From NCBI RefSeq assembly GCF_039555295.1, contig NZ_CP145316.1, positions 1,803,788-1,867,787 on the forward strand: a stretch of 64,000 nucleotides of DNA, in the 5' to 3' direction. The notes below the pieces were generated by a model. It had not been told where the DNA came from. It ran no database searches and was given only the letters and a program-made list of their open reading frames with translations. Of the stretch, positions 18,910-27,572 are shown piece after piece; the stretch's first letter is position 1, and each line of letters starts with the position of its first letter. Source of the stretch: Helicobacter mastomyrinus. Lineage in GTDB: Bacteria > Campylobacterota > Campylobacteria > Campylobacterales > Helicobacteraceae. A program made the position numbers and the translations under genes.

Positions 18910-18959
18910 GTTTCTTAAAATCTTGTAATGTTATAAGGATATCAAAATATGAGCTTCTT

Positions 18960-19862
18960 ATGCTTTTAAATTCATCATTCAAAGGGCATTTTCTTGCGAT
19001 TTTTACGATTGGAGTGTGGGGCATTACCTTTAGCTCGACAAAGATATTATTAGCAGATTTCGCTCCTAGCGAGATTTTATTTATCCGCTTTTTGATTGCT
19101 TTTGTGTTTTTAAGTGCGCTATGTAGGCATAGTATCGGCTTTTGTGGGCTAAAATATGAAGTGATTTTTATATTTGCTGGGCTTTTTGGTGGGTGTTTGT
19201 ATTTTCTAGCTGAAAATATTGCTCTGCAATACACAAGTGCGTCTAATGCCTCGTTACTTGTAGCAATCAATCCTTTTTTTACGGGACTATTATTTGCAAT
19301 TTTTTATCATAAAAAAATGAGCAGATTTTTTATTTTTGGCTTTATTTTTGCGTGTGTTGGGATTATTTTAGTCATTTTTCAGGGAAATTTTCATATAGAA
19401 ATCTACCCTGTGGGAGATTTTTTGTGTATTTTGGCTGGGCTTACATGGTCGATTTATACATTGTTTTTAGAGATGATTTTTAAACATTTTAAGGCTTATT
19501 CTCATATTGTAATTCTAAAGAAAATCTTTTTTTATGGGCTGATTTGGACTTTACCCGTTATGTGTTATGAAAATGGCATTATAAATGGTGATTTTGAAGC
19601 CATTTTGCATTTCTCGCGCTATATGGATATAACAAATGCACTCAACCTATTGTTTTTGGGTGTTGTGGCTTCTGGGTTATGCTATTTGACTTGGAATATG
19701 AGTCTTAAATTTTTAGGTTCTCTTAAAGCGAGTGTATATATCTATGCTGTGCCTGTAGTGGGTGTGAGTGCTGCTTGTATTCTTTTAGGAGAAAGTATCA
19801 GTTTGTATATTATTATCGGTGGGATATTAACGCTTTTTGGGATATTTTTAAGTCAAAAATGA
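18960..19862 (+). CDS. EamA/DMT family transporter
   Basis: This inner membrane protein of about 300 residues has ten hydrophobic segments arranged as two EamA repeats. The first repeat opens with FTIGVWGITFSSTKILLADFAPSEILFIRF, a typical start of this family, and SASNASLLVAINPFFTGLL is the usual end-of-repeat motif. Such carriers export amino acids or other metabolites; the substrate is unknown. The ATG at 18960 aligns best with family N-termini, though its ribosome site is weak. The frame is open back to 18876, overlapping the ankyrin gene by 34 bp, so translation may depend on read-through coupling. Confidence 0.8.
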   Translation: MLLNSSFKGHFLAIFTIGVWGITFSSTKILLADFAPSEILFIRFLIAFVFLSALCRHSIGFCGLKYEVIFIFAGLFGGCLYFLAENIALQYTSASNASLLVAINPFFTGLLFAIFYHKKMSRFFIFGFIFACVGIILVIFQGNFHIEIYPVGDFLCILAGLTWSIYTLFLEMIFKHFKAYSHIVILKKIFFYGLIWTLPVMCYENGIINGDFEAILHFSRYMDITNALNLLFLGVVASGLCYLTWNMSLKFLGSLKASVYIYAVPVVGVSAACILLGESISLYIIIGGILTLFGIFLSQK

Positions 19863-19946
19863 TTTTTAGATTTTAAGCAAAGTGGGCTAACCTCTTTATT
19901 TAAGAAAACAAAATACACTTATAAAAAGTTAAAGCAAGGATAAATA

Positions 19947-21122
19947 ATGAAAAAACTGCTGGTTTTTCTAGGATTTTTTGCGCTCATTGCGGTTGTTGCG
20001 TATGCTGTGGTCGGCAATAAAAGCAAAGTGAACAATAAAGGCGAAATGCCTGATAATACTGATATATTGGAGAAAGTGATGGACGGACATAAGGAAATTT
20101 ATCTTGCAGGTGGCTGCTTTTGGGGTGTGGAGAAATATTTTGATTCTATCAAGGGCGTGGTGGCAACTGATGTGGGCTATGCTAATGGCAGGATAGCGAA
20201 TCCAAGCTATGAAGATGTGGTGTATAAAAATACCAATCACGCGGAAGCAGTGCATATCGTGTATGACCCTACGATAGTAAGCCTCTCTTTTTTGCTTGAT
20301 ATGTATTATAAGGTGATTGATCCTACTTCTGTGAATAAGCAGGGTAATGATAAAGGCACACAATACCGCACAGGCATTTATTTTGTGGATTCTGATGATG
20401 AGGCAATCGCAAAAAAATCACTTGAAAATTTGGCACAAAAATATCAAGGGCAGAAAATCGCCATCGAATTGCTACCACTTAAAAACTACTACAAGGCTGA
20501 AGAATATCACCAAAAATACCTCGATAAGAATCCAAATGGCTATTGTCATATAGGCGAAGATAAGTTTGAATACGCAAAAAATGCTAGAGATACGAGTTTG
20601 ACAGGATTTGCACAAAATTCGCAAAGCACACCTTTGTCCTCAAAGTCATCAATATGGCAGCAAAGCCTTGAAGCACAAAAGACATATACTGCCCCAAGCG
20701 ATGCAGTTTTGAAACAGAATCTTAGTGAATTGCAATATTGTGTAACGCAACAAAATGCCACAGAACCTGCCTTTAGAAACGAATATTGGAATAATCACAA
20801 AAAGGGCATTTATGTCGATATAACCACAGGTGAGCCGCTCTTTTCTTCAAAAGATAAGTTTGATTCTGGCTCGGGTTGGCCTAGCTTTACTAAGCCCATT
20901 TCAGGCACGAACTTGAAAGAATTAGCTGATAATAGCTATGGTATGAGTCGCATAGAAGTGCGAAGTGAGGGAGGAAATGCACATTTAGGACATCTCTTTG
21001 ATGATGGTCCAAGAGAAGCTGGAGGGTTGCGCTATTGCATTAATAGCGCATCTTTGAAGTTTATCCCAAAAGAAGATATGGAAAAGCAGGGCTACGGGCA
21101 TTTGCTGCATTTGGTGGATTAA
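19947..21122 (+). CDS. msrAB: Fused peptide methionine sulfoxide reductase MsrA-MsrB
   Basis: This 391-residue protein repairs both S- and R-methionine sulfoxide in proteins. An N-terminal hydrophobic segment (about 3-23) is a signal peptide or anchor, so it acts in the periplasm. The MsrA domain follows, with the catalytic Cys57 in [12 protein letters not shown]. The MsrB domain (about 250-388) has the catalytic Cys364 in [14 protein letters not shown], plus [11 protein letters not shown] and [10 protein letters not shown]. The CxxC pairs that bind zinc in many MsrB proteins are absent, as in MsrAB fusions. It has its own ribosome site (AAGGA) and no operon partner. The gene converges on galE. 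Confidence 0.95.
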   Translation: MKKLLVFLGFFALIAVVAYAVVGNKSKVNNKGEMPDNTDILEKVMDGHKEIYLAGGCFWGVEKYFDSIKGVVATDVGYANGRIANPSYEDVVYKNTNHAEAVHIVYDPTIVSLSFLLDMYYKVIDPTSVNKQGNDKGTQYRTGIYFVDSDDEAIAKKSLENLAQKYQGQKIAIELLPLKNYYKAEEYHQKYLDKNPNGYCHIGEDKFEYAKNARDTSLTGFAQNSQSTPLSSKSSIWQQSLEAQKTYTAPSDAVLKQNLSELQYCVTQQNATEPAFRNEYWNNHKKGIYVDITTGEPLFSSKDKFDSGSGWPSFTKPISGTNLKELADNSYGMSRIEVRSEGGNAHLGHLFDDGPREAGGLRYCINSASLKFIPKEDMEKQGYGHLLHLVD

Positions 21123-21267
21123 ATACTTTAATTGGCTACCTCACAAGTGTATGCAGAAATAGAATGAACCGTGATAAATGACACACCATAACTATAATAG
21201 AATCTGGATATTGTATTCCACTTAGTGGCTAAGAAGATATAATTCTTCATCAAATGATTTTAAGCAC
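21123..21267. other. Short convergent intergenic region
   Basis: The 145 bases between the ends of msrAB and galE carry no gene. CCACTTAGTGG near 21219 can form a small 5-bp hairpin but no T run follows, so I do not call a terminator with confidence. Confidence 0.3.
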
Positions 21268-22305
21268 CTATCTTAGACTTTTCTCCCATTCATACGCACT
21301 TTTGACAATCAACCTTAAATTATTAAATTGTGGTTTCCATTGTGTGAGGGAGAGAATCTTTTCATTTTTCGCACTTAGAGCGATAGCGTCGCCCTCTCTA
21401 CGAGCAGATTCTATAACTTTGAAATCAACGCTACTTACTTCTTTGACAATATCAATCACTTCTCTTACGCTATATCCTTGAGAATAGCCTACATTAAATA
21501 TATTTGATTGTTTGGTGCGTTGCAGATAGTGCAATGCCTCAAGGTGTGCGGTGGCTAAATCATCAATGTGGATATAATCCCGCACACAAGTGCCATCTTT
21601 AGTAGGATAATCCACGCCAAAAATGCCCATACTCTCCCTTTTGCCACAGGCACATTCACAGGCGACCTTGATAAGATGTGTAGCATTTTTACTTCTTTGT
21701 CCCAAACCTTGATGATTTTTAAGCCCTTCAGGGGTGTTATCCATACTCGCTCCAGCGACATTAAAATAGCGCAGAGCAACATATTCAAAGTGTTTATAAG
21801 CTAATGCACTATCTTGTAGCACTCGCTCGCTCATCATTTTTGACGCCCCATAGGGATTAATAGGCAAAAGCGGGGCATTCTCATCAATAGGTATAAGCTC
21901 TAGGGGAGGCTCACCATACACAGCGGCTGTGGAGCTGAAAATAAACTTTGATATGCCATATTCTACGCATAGGGCGATAAGGTTTGTTGTGTTTAGGGTA
22001 TTATTTGTGTAGTATTCAATGGGTTTGAATACAGATTCTCCCACGATGAGTGAGGCTGCGAAATGTATCACGGCTTCAAATGTGTAAGTTTCAAACAAAG
22101 AGCACATTTGCTTTGTGTCATTAATATTGCTTTTAATAAAGGTAATTCTCTGTGGGAAGCACGATTGTAGGTAGTTGATATTCTCTTTGAATCCTGTGCT
22201 TAAATCATCGATAATCACTAAATGATAATCTGTATTTTTTAAAAAGCAATAAGCTGTATGTGAGCCGATATAGCCACTCGCACCGGTAAATAAAAGATAT
22301 GCCAT
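21268..22305 (-). CDS. galE: UDP-glucose 4-epimerase GalE
   Basis: This 345-residue extended SDR enzyme interconverts UDP-glucose and UDP-galactose (some homologues also act on the GlcNAc/GalNAc forms). The NAD-binding motif TGASGYIGSHT is at about residues 7-17. The catalytic pair is in FIFSSTAAVYGEPP (Ser/Thr) and NPYGASKMMSE (YxxxK, about 149-160). FNVAGAS, DGTCVRDYIHIDDLA and FNVGYSQGYSVREVI follow in the usual order. Length is normal. It provides galactose donors for lipopolysaccharide. It is monocistronic, with a good AAAGGA ribosome site. The intergenic poly-C tract upstream is noted separately. Confidence 0.96.
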   Translation of the reverse strand: MAYLLFTGASGYIGSHTAYCFLKNTDYHLVIIDDLSTGFKENINYLQSCFPQRITFIKSNINDTKQMCSLFETYTFEAVIHFAASLIVGESVFKPIEYYTNNTLNTTNLIALCVEYGISKFIFSSTAAVYGEPPLELIPIDENAPLLPINPYGASKMMSERVLQDSALAYKHFEYVALRYFNVAGASMDNTPEGLKNHQGLGQRSKNATHLIKVACECACGKRESMGIFGVDYPTKDGTCVRDYIHIDDLATAHLEALHYLQRTKQSNIFNVGYSQGYSVREVIDIVKEVSSVDFKVIESARREGDAIALSAKNEKILSLTQWKPQFNNLRLIVKSAYEWEKSLR

Positions 22306-22696
22306 ATTTGTCCTTTTTATTAGAATCTACACCCTTAAATAAACTAAAAACTCAACTTCAATAGCTTAAGCAAGTTTTAATTTATCACTTTTAGCGCTTG
22401 TGATGAGTAATCCCGCAGAACTAAGGCTAGGGATAATGATTTATACAAGCAAGATTTTGCAAATATGGATAAACACCGCGTGTATATATGGAAACTTTGT
22501 GCGAAACCTGTGCTAATAAGACCTTATATAGGGATATATCACAATATTATAAGGAATGTATGATAGAGAATCCTTAAGAGAAAGATTCTATAAAAGTTTG
22601 ATTAAGAAAAGAAGAGATAGTTGTAAGAATTAAAGAGAATATGGTAGGTATTGGTTTAGTTTTGATGTTTTGTAGCAGATTTATTTCTAGCATTAG

Positions 22697-22706
22697 CCCC
22701 CCCCCC
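22697..22706. repeat. Intergenic run of ten C
   Basis: A homopolymer of ten C lies in the 555-bp gap between galE and pstS, away from any clear coding frame. In Helicobacter such tracts slip during replication and switch genes on or off. Here it could change spacing in a promoter or mark a decayed phase-variable gene. On the minus strand it would sit in a 44-codon open frame starting ATGGGG, which shows no family features. Confidence 0.8.
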
Positions 22707-22763
22707 ATTTGTTTGTTGCTTCTTGTAATTGACACGAGATTTTAAACCCTAGAAAATTATCAC

Positions 22764-22814
22764 TTTACATATTCTTTACTTTCTACTTTATAGAACTTTA
22801 CATCGTTTTTTTAC
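22764..22814 (+). promoter_or_regulatory. Array of five CTTTA(C) repeats, candidate Pho box of pstS
   Basis: TTTA(C) motifs begin at 22764, 22775, 22787, 22797 and 22810, that is, every 10 to 13 bp, or once per helical turn. Tandem direct repeats with an 11-bp period are how PhoB-type regulators bind upstream of phosphate genes. The array ends about 48 bp before the pstS start, and a PhoB-like regulator is encoded at the end of this operon. The exact motif differs from the E. coli consensus, and the -10 element is uncertain. Confidence 0.55.
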
Positions 22815-22861
22815 ACTTCAATCTGTCAAATATGACACTACTCTATTTAAGGAGATTTATT

Positions 22862-23725
22862 GTGAAAAATTTAATATGGCATAGCCGATTTTGGTCTTTA
22901 TGTTTTGTGCTTTTAAGTGTTTTTGGTGTTTCGCTTGGGTTTGCAAAAGCTCAAGATATTCATATTATTTCAAGAGAGGATGGCTCTGGCACAAGAAGCG
23001 CATTTGTTGAACTTTTTGGAATCTACCAAACTATCAAAGATAAAAAGATTGACAATATATCTAAAAAAGCGGAGATTACTAACTCTACTGCCGTTATGCT
23101 TGTGAGTGTGGCGACTGATGAGGACGCCATAGGCTATGTGTCATTAGGCTCTCTTAATTCATCTGTTAAGGCATTAAAAATTAATGATGTAGAGCCAAGC
23201 ATAGAGCAGGTGAAAAACAAGCAATACATTCTTTCGCGCCCTTTTAATGTCGTTACAAATAAATACAATCCTCTAGCGCAAGATTTTTTGCAGTTTGCGC
23301 TTTCTCAAGAGGCTCAAGATATTGTTGTCAAAGCAGGATATATCCCTATGGGAGAGAAAAGCTTTACCCCCGCAAATCCTAGCGGCAAGCTTGTTATTGC
23401 AGGTTCAAGCTCTATAACGCCCCTTATGGAAAAGCTCAAAGAAGTCTATTTAGCGCAAAATAAAAATGCAAAAATTGAGATTCAGCAATCTGATTCATCA
23501 ACAGGTATTAGCGCTACACTGCAAGGTATCGCGGATATTGGTATGGTAAGCCGTGAGCTTAAAGAGAGTGAAAGGGCTAAAAATTTGACAACGCAAGTTC
23601 TTGCCCTTGATGGTTTGGCTGTGATTGTGAATCCAAAAAATCATATCCAATCCTTAAGAAAAGAGCAAATCAAGGCTATTTTTGAGGGTAATACAGCACA
23701 ATGGAATGAAGTCATTAACCAATAA
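22862..23725 (+). CDS. pstS: Phosphate-binding protein PstS with circularly permuted order
   Basis: This 287-residue periplasmic protein should capture phosphate for the PstCAB transporter. The GTG start was chosen because AAGGAG lies 7 nt upstream; an ATG at 22832 lacks one. A signal peptide ends near residue 30 (FAKA). The order of motifs is reversed compared with ordinary PstS. SREDGSGTRSAF (37-48), normally in the second half, comes first and is followed by IGYVSLGS and the RPFNVVT segment. GKLVIAGSSSITPL (175-188), IADIGMVSREL and LDGLAVIVNPKN, normally the beginning, come last. The protein stops at IFEGNTAQWNEV, the point where the normal protein would continue into its GSGTR loop. Both halves look intact, so this is a permutation, not a truncation. 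Confidence 0.82.
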   Translation: MKNLIWHSRFWSLCFVLLSVFGVSLGFAKAQDIHIISREDGSGTRSAFVELFGIYQTIKDKKIDNISKKAEITNSTAVMLVSVATDEDAIGYVSLGSLNSSVKALKINDVEPSIEQVKNKQYILSRPFNVVTNKYNPLAQDFLQFALSQEAQDIVVKAGYIPMGEKSFTPANPSGKLVIAGSSSITPLMEKLKEVYLAQNKNAKIEIQQSDSSTGISATLQGIADIGMVSRELKESERAKNLTTQVLALDGLAVIVNPKNHIQSLRKEQIKAIFEGNTAQWNEVINQ

Positions 23726-23762
23726 AAGAATGACACTGCATTTCATCGCTCAAAGGACAATA

Positions 23763-24635
23763 ATGACTAAAGTAAAAAGCATAAAAAATCTTTATGCAAT
23801 GGGTGTACAGATATTGTTTGCCTTATGCGCTTTTGCCTGTGTGTTTGCCGTGGCAATAATATGTATCTTTTTATTTACTTCCTCTATCCCTAGCATTATG
23901 AAAATAGGGTTTATGGATTTTATTTTTGGCTCTTTGTGGCAGCCCAATGCGGAAGTCTATGGCATTGCACCTATGATTGTAGGAAGTGTGTATGTAACTG
24001 CACTTGCACTCTTAATAAGTGTGCCTTGCGGTGTGTTAAGTGCTATCTATTTGGTGTTTTTCGCTCATAGATGGGTGAGATATGTTTTAAATCCTGCTGT
24101 GGAGCTACTCGCAGGGATTCCAAGTATAGTGTATGGATTTTTTGGGCTGATTGTGATTGTCCCCTTTCTTTCCTCTCTGCTTGGCACAAGTGGCAAGGGT
24201 CTCTTGGCTGCTTCTGTGCTTTTGGGGATAATGATTTTGCCAACTATCATTCTTGTGTCTAAAATAAGTCTTCAAGGCATTGATAAGGCTTATTTAGAGG
24301 GAGGATTAGCACTTGGAGCGAGTAAAGAACGTGTGGCATTCTTCGTAATGCTAAGGGCTGCGCAAAGTGGTGTGCTAGCAGGGATTATTCTAGGCACAGG
24401 AAGGGCGATTGGCGAGGCGATGGCAGTAATTGTCGTTGCGGGGAATCAGCCCATATTCCCCCAATCCCTAAGCGATGGAGTGCGCACGCTTACTACAAAT
24501 ATTGTGCTTGAACTTGGGTATGCTGCAGATTTGCATAGGGAGGCACTTATCGCCTCGTGTGTGGTGCTTTTTGTCTTTATTTTAATGATTAATCTTTGTC
24601 TTAATGCGTTAAAAAGGAGGTGTGTGAATGAATAG
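23763..24635 (+). CDS. pstC: Phosphate ABC transporter permease PstC
   Basis: This inner membrane protein of about 290 residues has six hydrophobic segments and is one of the two channel subunits of the phosphate importer. Family motifs are LLAGIPSIVYGFFGLIVIVP and the EAA-loop LEGGLALGASKERVAFFVMLRAAQSGVLAGIILGTGRAIGEAMAV. The start ATG (23763) has AAGGACA before it; a longer reading from 23682 overlaps pstS and is not supported. It overlaps pstA by 8 bp. Order pstS-pstC-pstA-pstB-phoU is canonical. Confidence 0.93.
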   Translation: MTKVKSIKNLYAMGVQILFALCAFACVFAVAIICIFLFTSSIPSIMKIGFMDFIFGSLWQPNAEVYGIAPMIVGSVYVTALALLISVPCGVLSAIYLVFFAHRWVRYVLNPAVELLAGIPSIVYGFFGLIVIVPFLSSLLGTSGKGLLAASVLLGIMILPTIILVSKISLQGIDKAYLEGGLALGASKERVAFFVMLRAAQSGVLAGIILGTGRAIGEAMAVIVVAGNQPIFPQSLSDGVRTLTTNIVLELGYAADLHREALIASCVVLFVFILMINLCLNALKRRCVNE

Positions 24636-25509
24636 AGCATTGCTAGCTATCACCCAAGCGTATGAAAAATATAAATGGGATATATCGCATAAGGATAAGC
24701 TTTCTTGCGCTCTTTCCTTTATCTTGCATATTTCTATGATTGTATGCGGAGCTATGTTTGTTTTTGTGATTGGCTATATTTTGCTTAATGGCATACAGCA
24801 TATTCATATCAATCTTTTTGAGTGGGAATACACTACTCAAAATGTATCTATGCTCCCCGCAATTATTAATACCATAACCATAGTGTTTATTTCGCTTCTC
24901 TTAGCAATACCCATAGCGATTTTTGGCGCTATTTTCTTAGAGGAATACACACATTCACAATCACGTCTTGTGCGTCTTGTTGTTCTAGCTATTGAAACAC
25001 TTGCTGGGATTCCAAGTATAGTATATGGGCTTTTTGGATACCTAGCGTTTGTTGTGTATTGTGGATTTGGGTTAAGCCTTTTAAGCGGGGCTTTAACCTT
25101 AGCCATTATGGTGCTACCTCTTATTTTACGCAATACCCAAGAGGCAATACGAGCAGTGCCTCACACTTACAAAGAAGCCTCACTTGGGCTTGGAGCTTCA
25201 CTACTGCGCACTATTTTTGTTGTGATTTTGCCCTGTGCGATGAGCGGGATTGTAGCGGGAATCGTGCTAAGTGTGGGGAGGATAGTAGGGGAGAGCGCGG
25301 CATTACTCTACACCGCAGGAAGTGTAGCCCAAATAGCAGGTTTGTATGATTCTTCGCGGACATTAAGCGTGCATATGTATGCGCTTTTGAGTGAGGGGCA
25401 ATATATGGAACAAGCCTATGCAAGTGCAGTTATCCTCCTTCTCATAGTGATTGGAATAAATACACTCTCGCACATTCTTGCAGCATATTTAAATCCCTAC
25501 AAGCATTAA
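24628..25509 (+). CDS. pstA: Phosphate ABC transporter permease PstA
   Basis: This 293-residue protein is the partner channel subunit. It contains about six transmembrane segments, IETLAGIPSIVYGLFGYLAFV in the middle, and the EAA-type loop YKEASLGLGASLLRTIFVVILPCAMSGIVAGIVLSVGRIVGESAALLYTAG. It would bind PstB through this loop. The ATG lies inside the end of pstC behind AAAAAGGAGG, a strong ribosome site. It is 11 bp before pstB. Confidence 0.93.
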   Translation: MNRALLAITQAYEKYKWDISHKDKLSCALSFILHISMIVCGAMFVFVIGYILLNGIQHIHINLFEWEYTTQNVSMLPAIINTITIVFISLLLAIPIAIFGAIFLEEYTHSQSRLVRLVVLAIETLAGIPSIVYGLFGYLAFVVYCGFGLSLLSGALTLAIMVLPLILRNTQEAIRAVPHTYKEASLGLGASLLRTIFVVILPCAMSGIVAGIVLSVGRIVGESAALLYTAGSVAQIAGLYDSSRTLSVHMYALLSEGQYMEQAYASAVILLLIVIGINTLSHILAAYLNPYKH

Positions 25510-25520
25510 AGGTATAGAGA

Positions 25521-26279
25521 ATGGAGAATATAGTTTTTCACATAGAGTGTTTAAATCTCTACTATGGGCAATTTCACGCGCTTAAAAATATCCATTTGGA
25601 TTTATTGCGCAATGAAGTCAGTGCATTTATAGGACCAAGTGGTTGCGGTAAATCTACACTTTTAAAAAGCCTTAATCGTATGAATGATTTAGTGGAAAAT
25701 TGCGTAATACAAGGTGATATACACTTTTGTGGGCAGGATATTTATGATAAAAGTTGTGATGTTAATATTTTGCGGAAACGTGTAGGTATGGTGTTTCAAA
25801 AACCAAATCCATTTCCTATGAGTATTTATGACAATATCGCATTTCCTTTACGCACACATTATTCTCTTAAAAAGATAGAGATTGATGAGAGTATAGAATC
25901 TTGTTTGAGAAGTGCGAATATGTGGGAGGAGGTAAAGGACAGGCTGCATAAGTCTGCCTTAGCACTTAGCGGAGGGCAGCAACAAAGACTATGTATCGCC
26001 CGCTCGCTAGCATTAAAGCCTGAAGTGATTTTGATGGATGAGCCCACTTCAGCCCTAGACCCTATCTCAACGCTTAAAATTGAAGATTTGATTAATGAGC
26101 TTAAATCGCAATATAGTATCGTGATAGTAACGCACAATATGCAGCAAGCTGCTCGCATAGCGGATAAGACGGCGTTTTTTCTTATGGGGGAGATGATTGA
26201 GTTTGACAGCACGGAGCAGATATTTACCACACCCAAGGAACAAAAGACAAAAGACTACATTACAGGGAGGTTTGGATAA
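25521..26279 (+). CDS. pstB: Phosphate ABC transporter ATPase PstB
   Basis: This 252-residue cytoplasmic ATPase powers phosphate import. The Walker A motif [16 protein letters not shown] is at about 38-53, the Q-loop in [17 protein letters not shown] (about 90-106), the ABC signature [16 protein letters not shown] (about 150-165), Walker [14 protein letters not shown] (about 170-182) and the switch His in [20 protein letters not shown] is specific to PstB. It ends one base into phoU (TAATG), so the two are coupled. Confidence 0.97.
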   Translation: MENIVFHIECLNLYYGQFHALKNIHLDLLRNEVSAFIGPSGCGKSTLLKSLNRMNDLVENCVIQGDIHFCGQDIYDKSCDVNILRKRVGMVFQKPNPFPMSIYDNIAFPLRTHYSLKKIEIDESIESCLRSANMWEEVKDRLHKSALALSGGQQQRLCIARSLALKPEVILMDEPTSALDPISTLKIEDLINELKSQYSIVIVTHNMQQAARIADKTAFFLMGEMIEFDSTEQIFTTPKEQKTKDYITGRFG

Positions 26280-26851
26280 TGCGTGATGTATATACAGCAC
26301 AGCTTAATGCACTTAATGCGCAATGCAATATAATGCTTTCTTTGAGTGAAGATTCATTAGCATATGCGTGTTTTGGTGATTCAAAAATGGATATAAAAGA
26401 GATTGAGTTTATAGTAGAGCAGCTTAATGGGCTTGAAAAAGATATTTTTCACGCTTGTGAGATGATTATCTTAAAGCAGCAGCCCGTAGCACAGGATTTA
26501 GAATCTATTACACGCATTATTCGGCAGATTCTGGATTTGCGTCGTATTGGGGAGATTTCACTCAATAGCGCTAGAATTATTGTCGATATGCCCCAAGCAT
26601 ATAGATTTAGCCTTTTAGGAAAAATGGCAAATCTGCTCTATGAGATGTTTAGCGCTTTTAGGGAAAATCATATGCAACGTGTAAAAGAGTTAGAGGATAT
26701 TATTGATTCTTGTTTTAGGCAGGTTAAAGCACAAATTGCACAAAATATTCAAAATTCCTATCAAGATGCGCATTGGTGGCTTGAAATACTTATGTTATCA
26801 AAATATTTTGAAAAAATTGCCGACCATATCAGTGCTATGACTTATGCTTAG
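26279..26851 (+). CDS. phoU: PhoU-like phosphate signalling protein
   Basis: This 190-residue all-helical protein has the features of a PhoU bundle, including LDLRRIGEISLNSARII near the middle and LEILMLSKYFEKIADHISAM at the end (the E/DxxxD metal motif of PhoU). PhoU links the Pst transporter to the PhoR kinase and restrains the response when phosphate is ample. It is slightly shorter than the usual 215-240 residues. It starts at the last base of pstB and is followed after 41 bp by the response regulator gene, supporting that role. Confidence 0.82.
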   Translation: MRDVYTAQLNALNAQCNIMLSLSEDSLAYACFGDSKMDIKEIEFIVEQLNGLEKDIFHACEMIILKQQPVAQDLESITRIIRQILDLRRIGEISLNSARIIVDMPQAYRFSLLGKMANLLYEMFSAFRENHMQRVKELEDIIDSCFRQVKAQIAQNIQNSYQDAHWWLEILMLSKYFEKIADHISAMTYA

Positions 26852-26892
26852 CGCTAAAAGGAAAAAGATGGGAGAAAAGATAAAGGATTGAT

Positions 26893-27564
26893 GTGATTTT
26901 TGTTCTTGAAGATGATGAGGGAATTTTAAGTCTTGTGCTTTATGCTTTAGAATCTGCCAATCTTGATGCAAGGGGTTTCCACACACCAAGAGAATTTTGG
27001 GAGGCTCTTAATGAGGAAAAGCCCTCCTGTATCTTGCTTGATGTAATGCTGCCAGAGGAGAGTGGATTAAGCATTTTGCAAAAGCTACGCAATAATCATA
27101 AATACAAAGATATATGTATCATTTTGCTCACAGCTTTAGAGAGTGAAATCGATATTATCAAGGGCTTGGAGAGCGGGGCAGATGATTATGTGAAAAAGCC
27201 TTTTAGCGCATTGGAACTTATCGCACGTATCAAGGCTTTGCTACGTAGAAGTAGCCAACATAATGAATGTGAATTTACATTCCACGAGCTTACATATTCT
27301 AAGAAAAATCATAATGTCCGCATTGGGCATCAAGTTTTACATCTTTCTTTAAAGGAATTTGAGCTATTGGGCTTATTTTTGCAATCGCCCAATCGTGTGT
27401 TTAGTCGCGAGGAATTGCTTGAGATTATTTGGGGGTATAATATTTCAGGCACACGCACAATCGATATACATATCAATACTTTGCGCTCTAAGCTAGGAGC
27501 CTATGGCACATATATTAAGACTATCCGCGGCATAGGCTATCAGTTTAATACCTTGGAATCATAG
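26893..27564 (+). CDS. PhoB-like response regulator
   Basis: This 223-residue protein has an N-terminal receiver domain with acidic residues EDDEG (6-10), phospho-acceptor Asp50 in CILLDVMLPEESGL and Lys in DDYVKKPFSALEL (about 97-109). An OmpR/PhoB winged-helix domain follows (about 125-220), with NRVFSREELLEIIWG and IRGIGYQF. It would activate pst transcription under phosphate limitation; the pst operon context makes PhoB the likely identity, though Campylobacter's PhosR is an equivalent name. The start is GTG at 26893 with AAAGG 6 nt upstream. The histidine kinase gene follows 8 bp later. Confidence 0.88.
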   Translation: MIFVLEDDEGILSLVLYALESANLDARGFHTPREFWEALNEEKPSCILLDVMLPEESGLSILQKLRNNHKYKDICIILLTALESEIDIIKGLESGADDYVKKPFSALELIARIKALLRRSSQHNECEFTFHELTYSKKNHNVRIGHQVLHLSLKEFELLGLFLQSPNRVFSREELLEIIWGYNISGTRTIDIHINTLRSKLGAYGTYIKTIRGIGYQFNTLES

Positions 27565-27572
27565 AGGACAAT

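Noticed and set aside
22680-22720. 44-codon minus-strand frame starting ATGGGG over the poly-C run
   Set aside because: Too short, weak ribosome site and no similarity I can recognise. The tract is reported as a repeat only.
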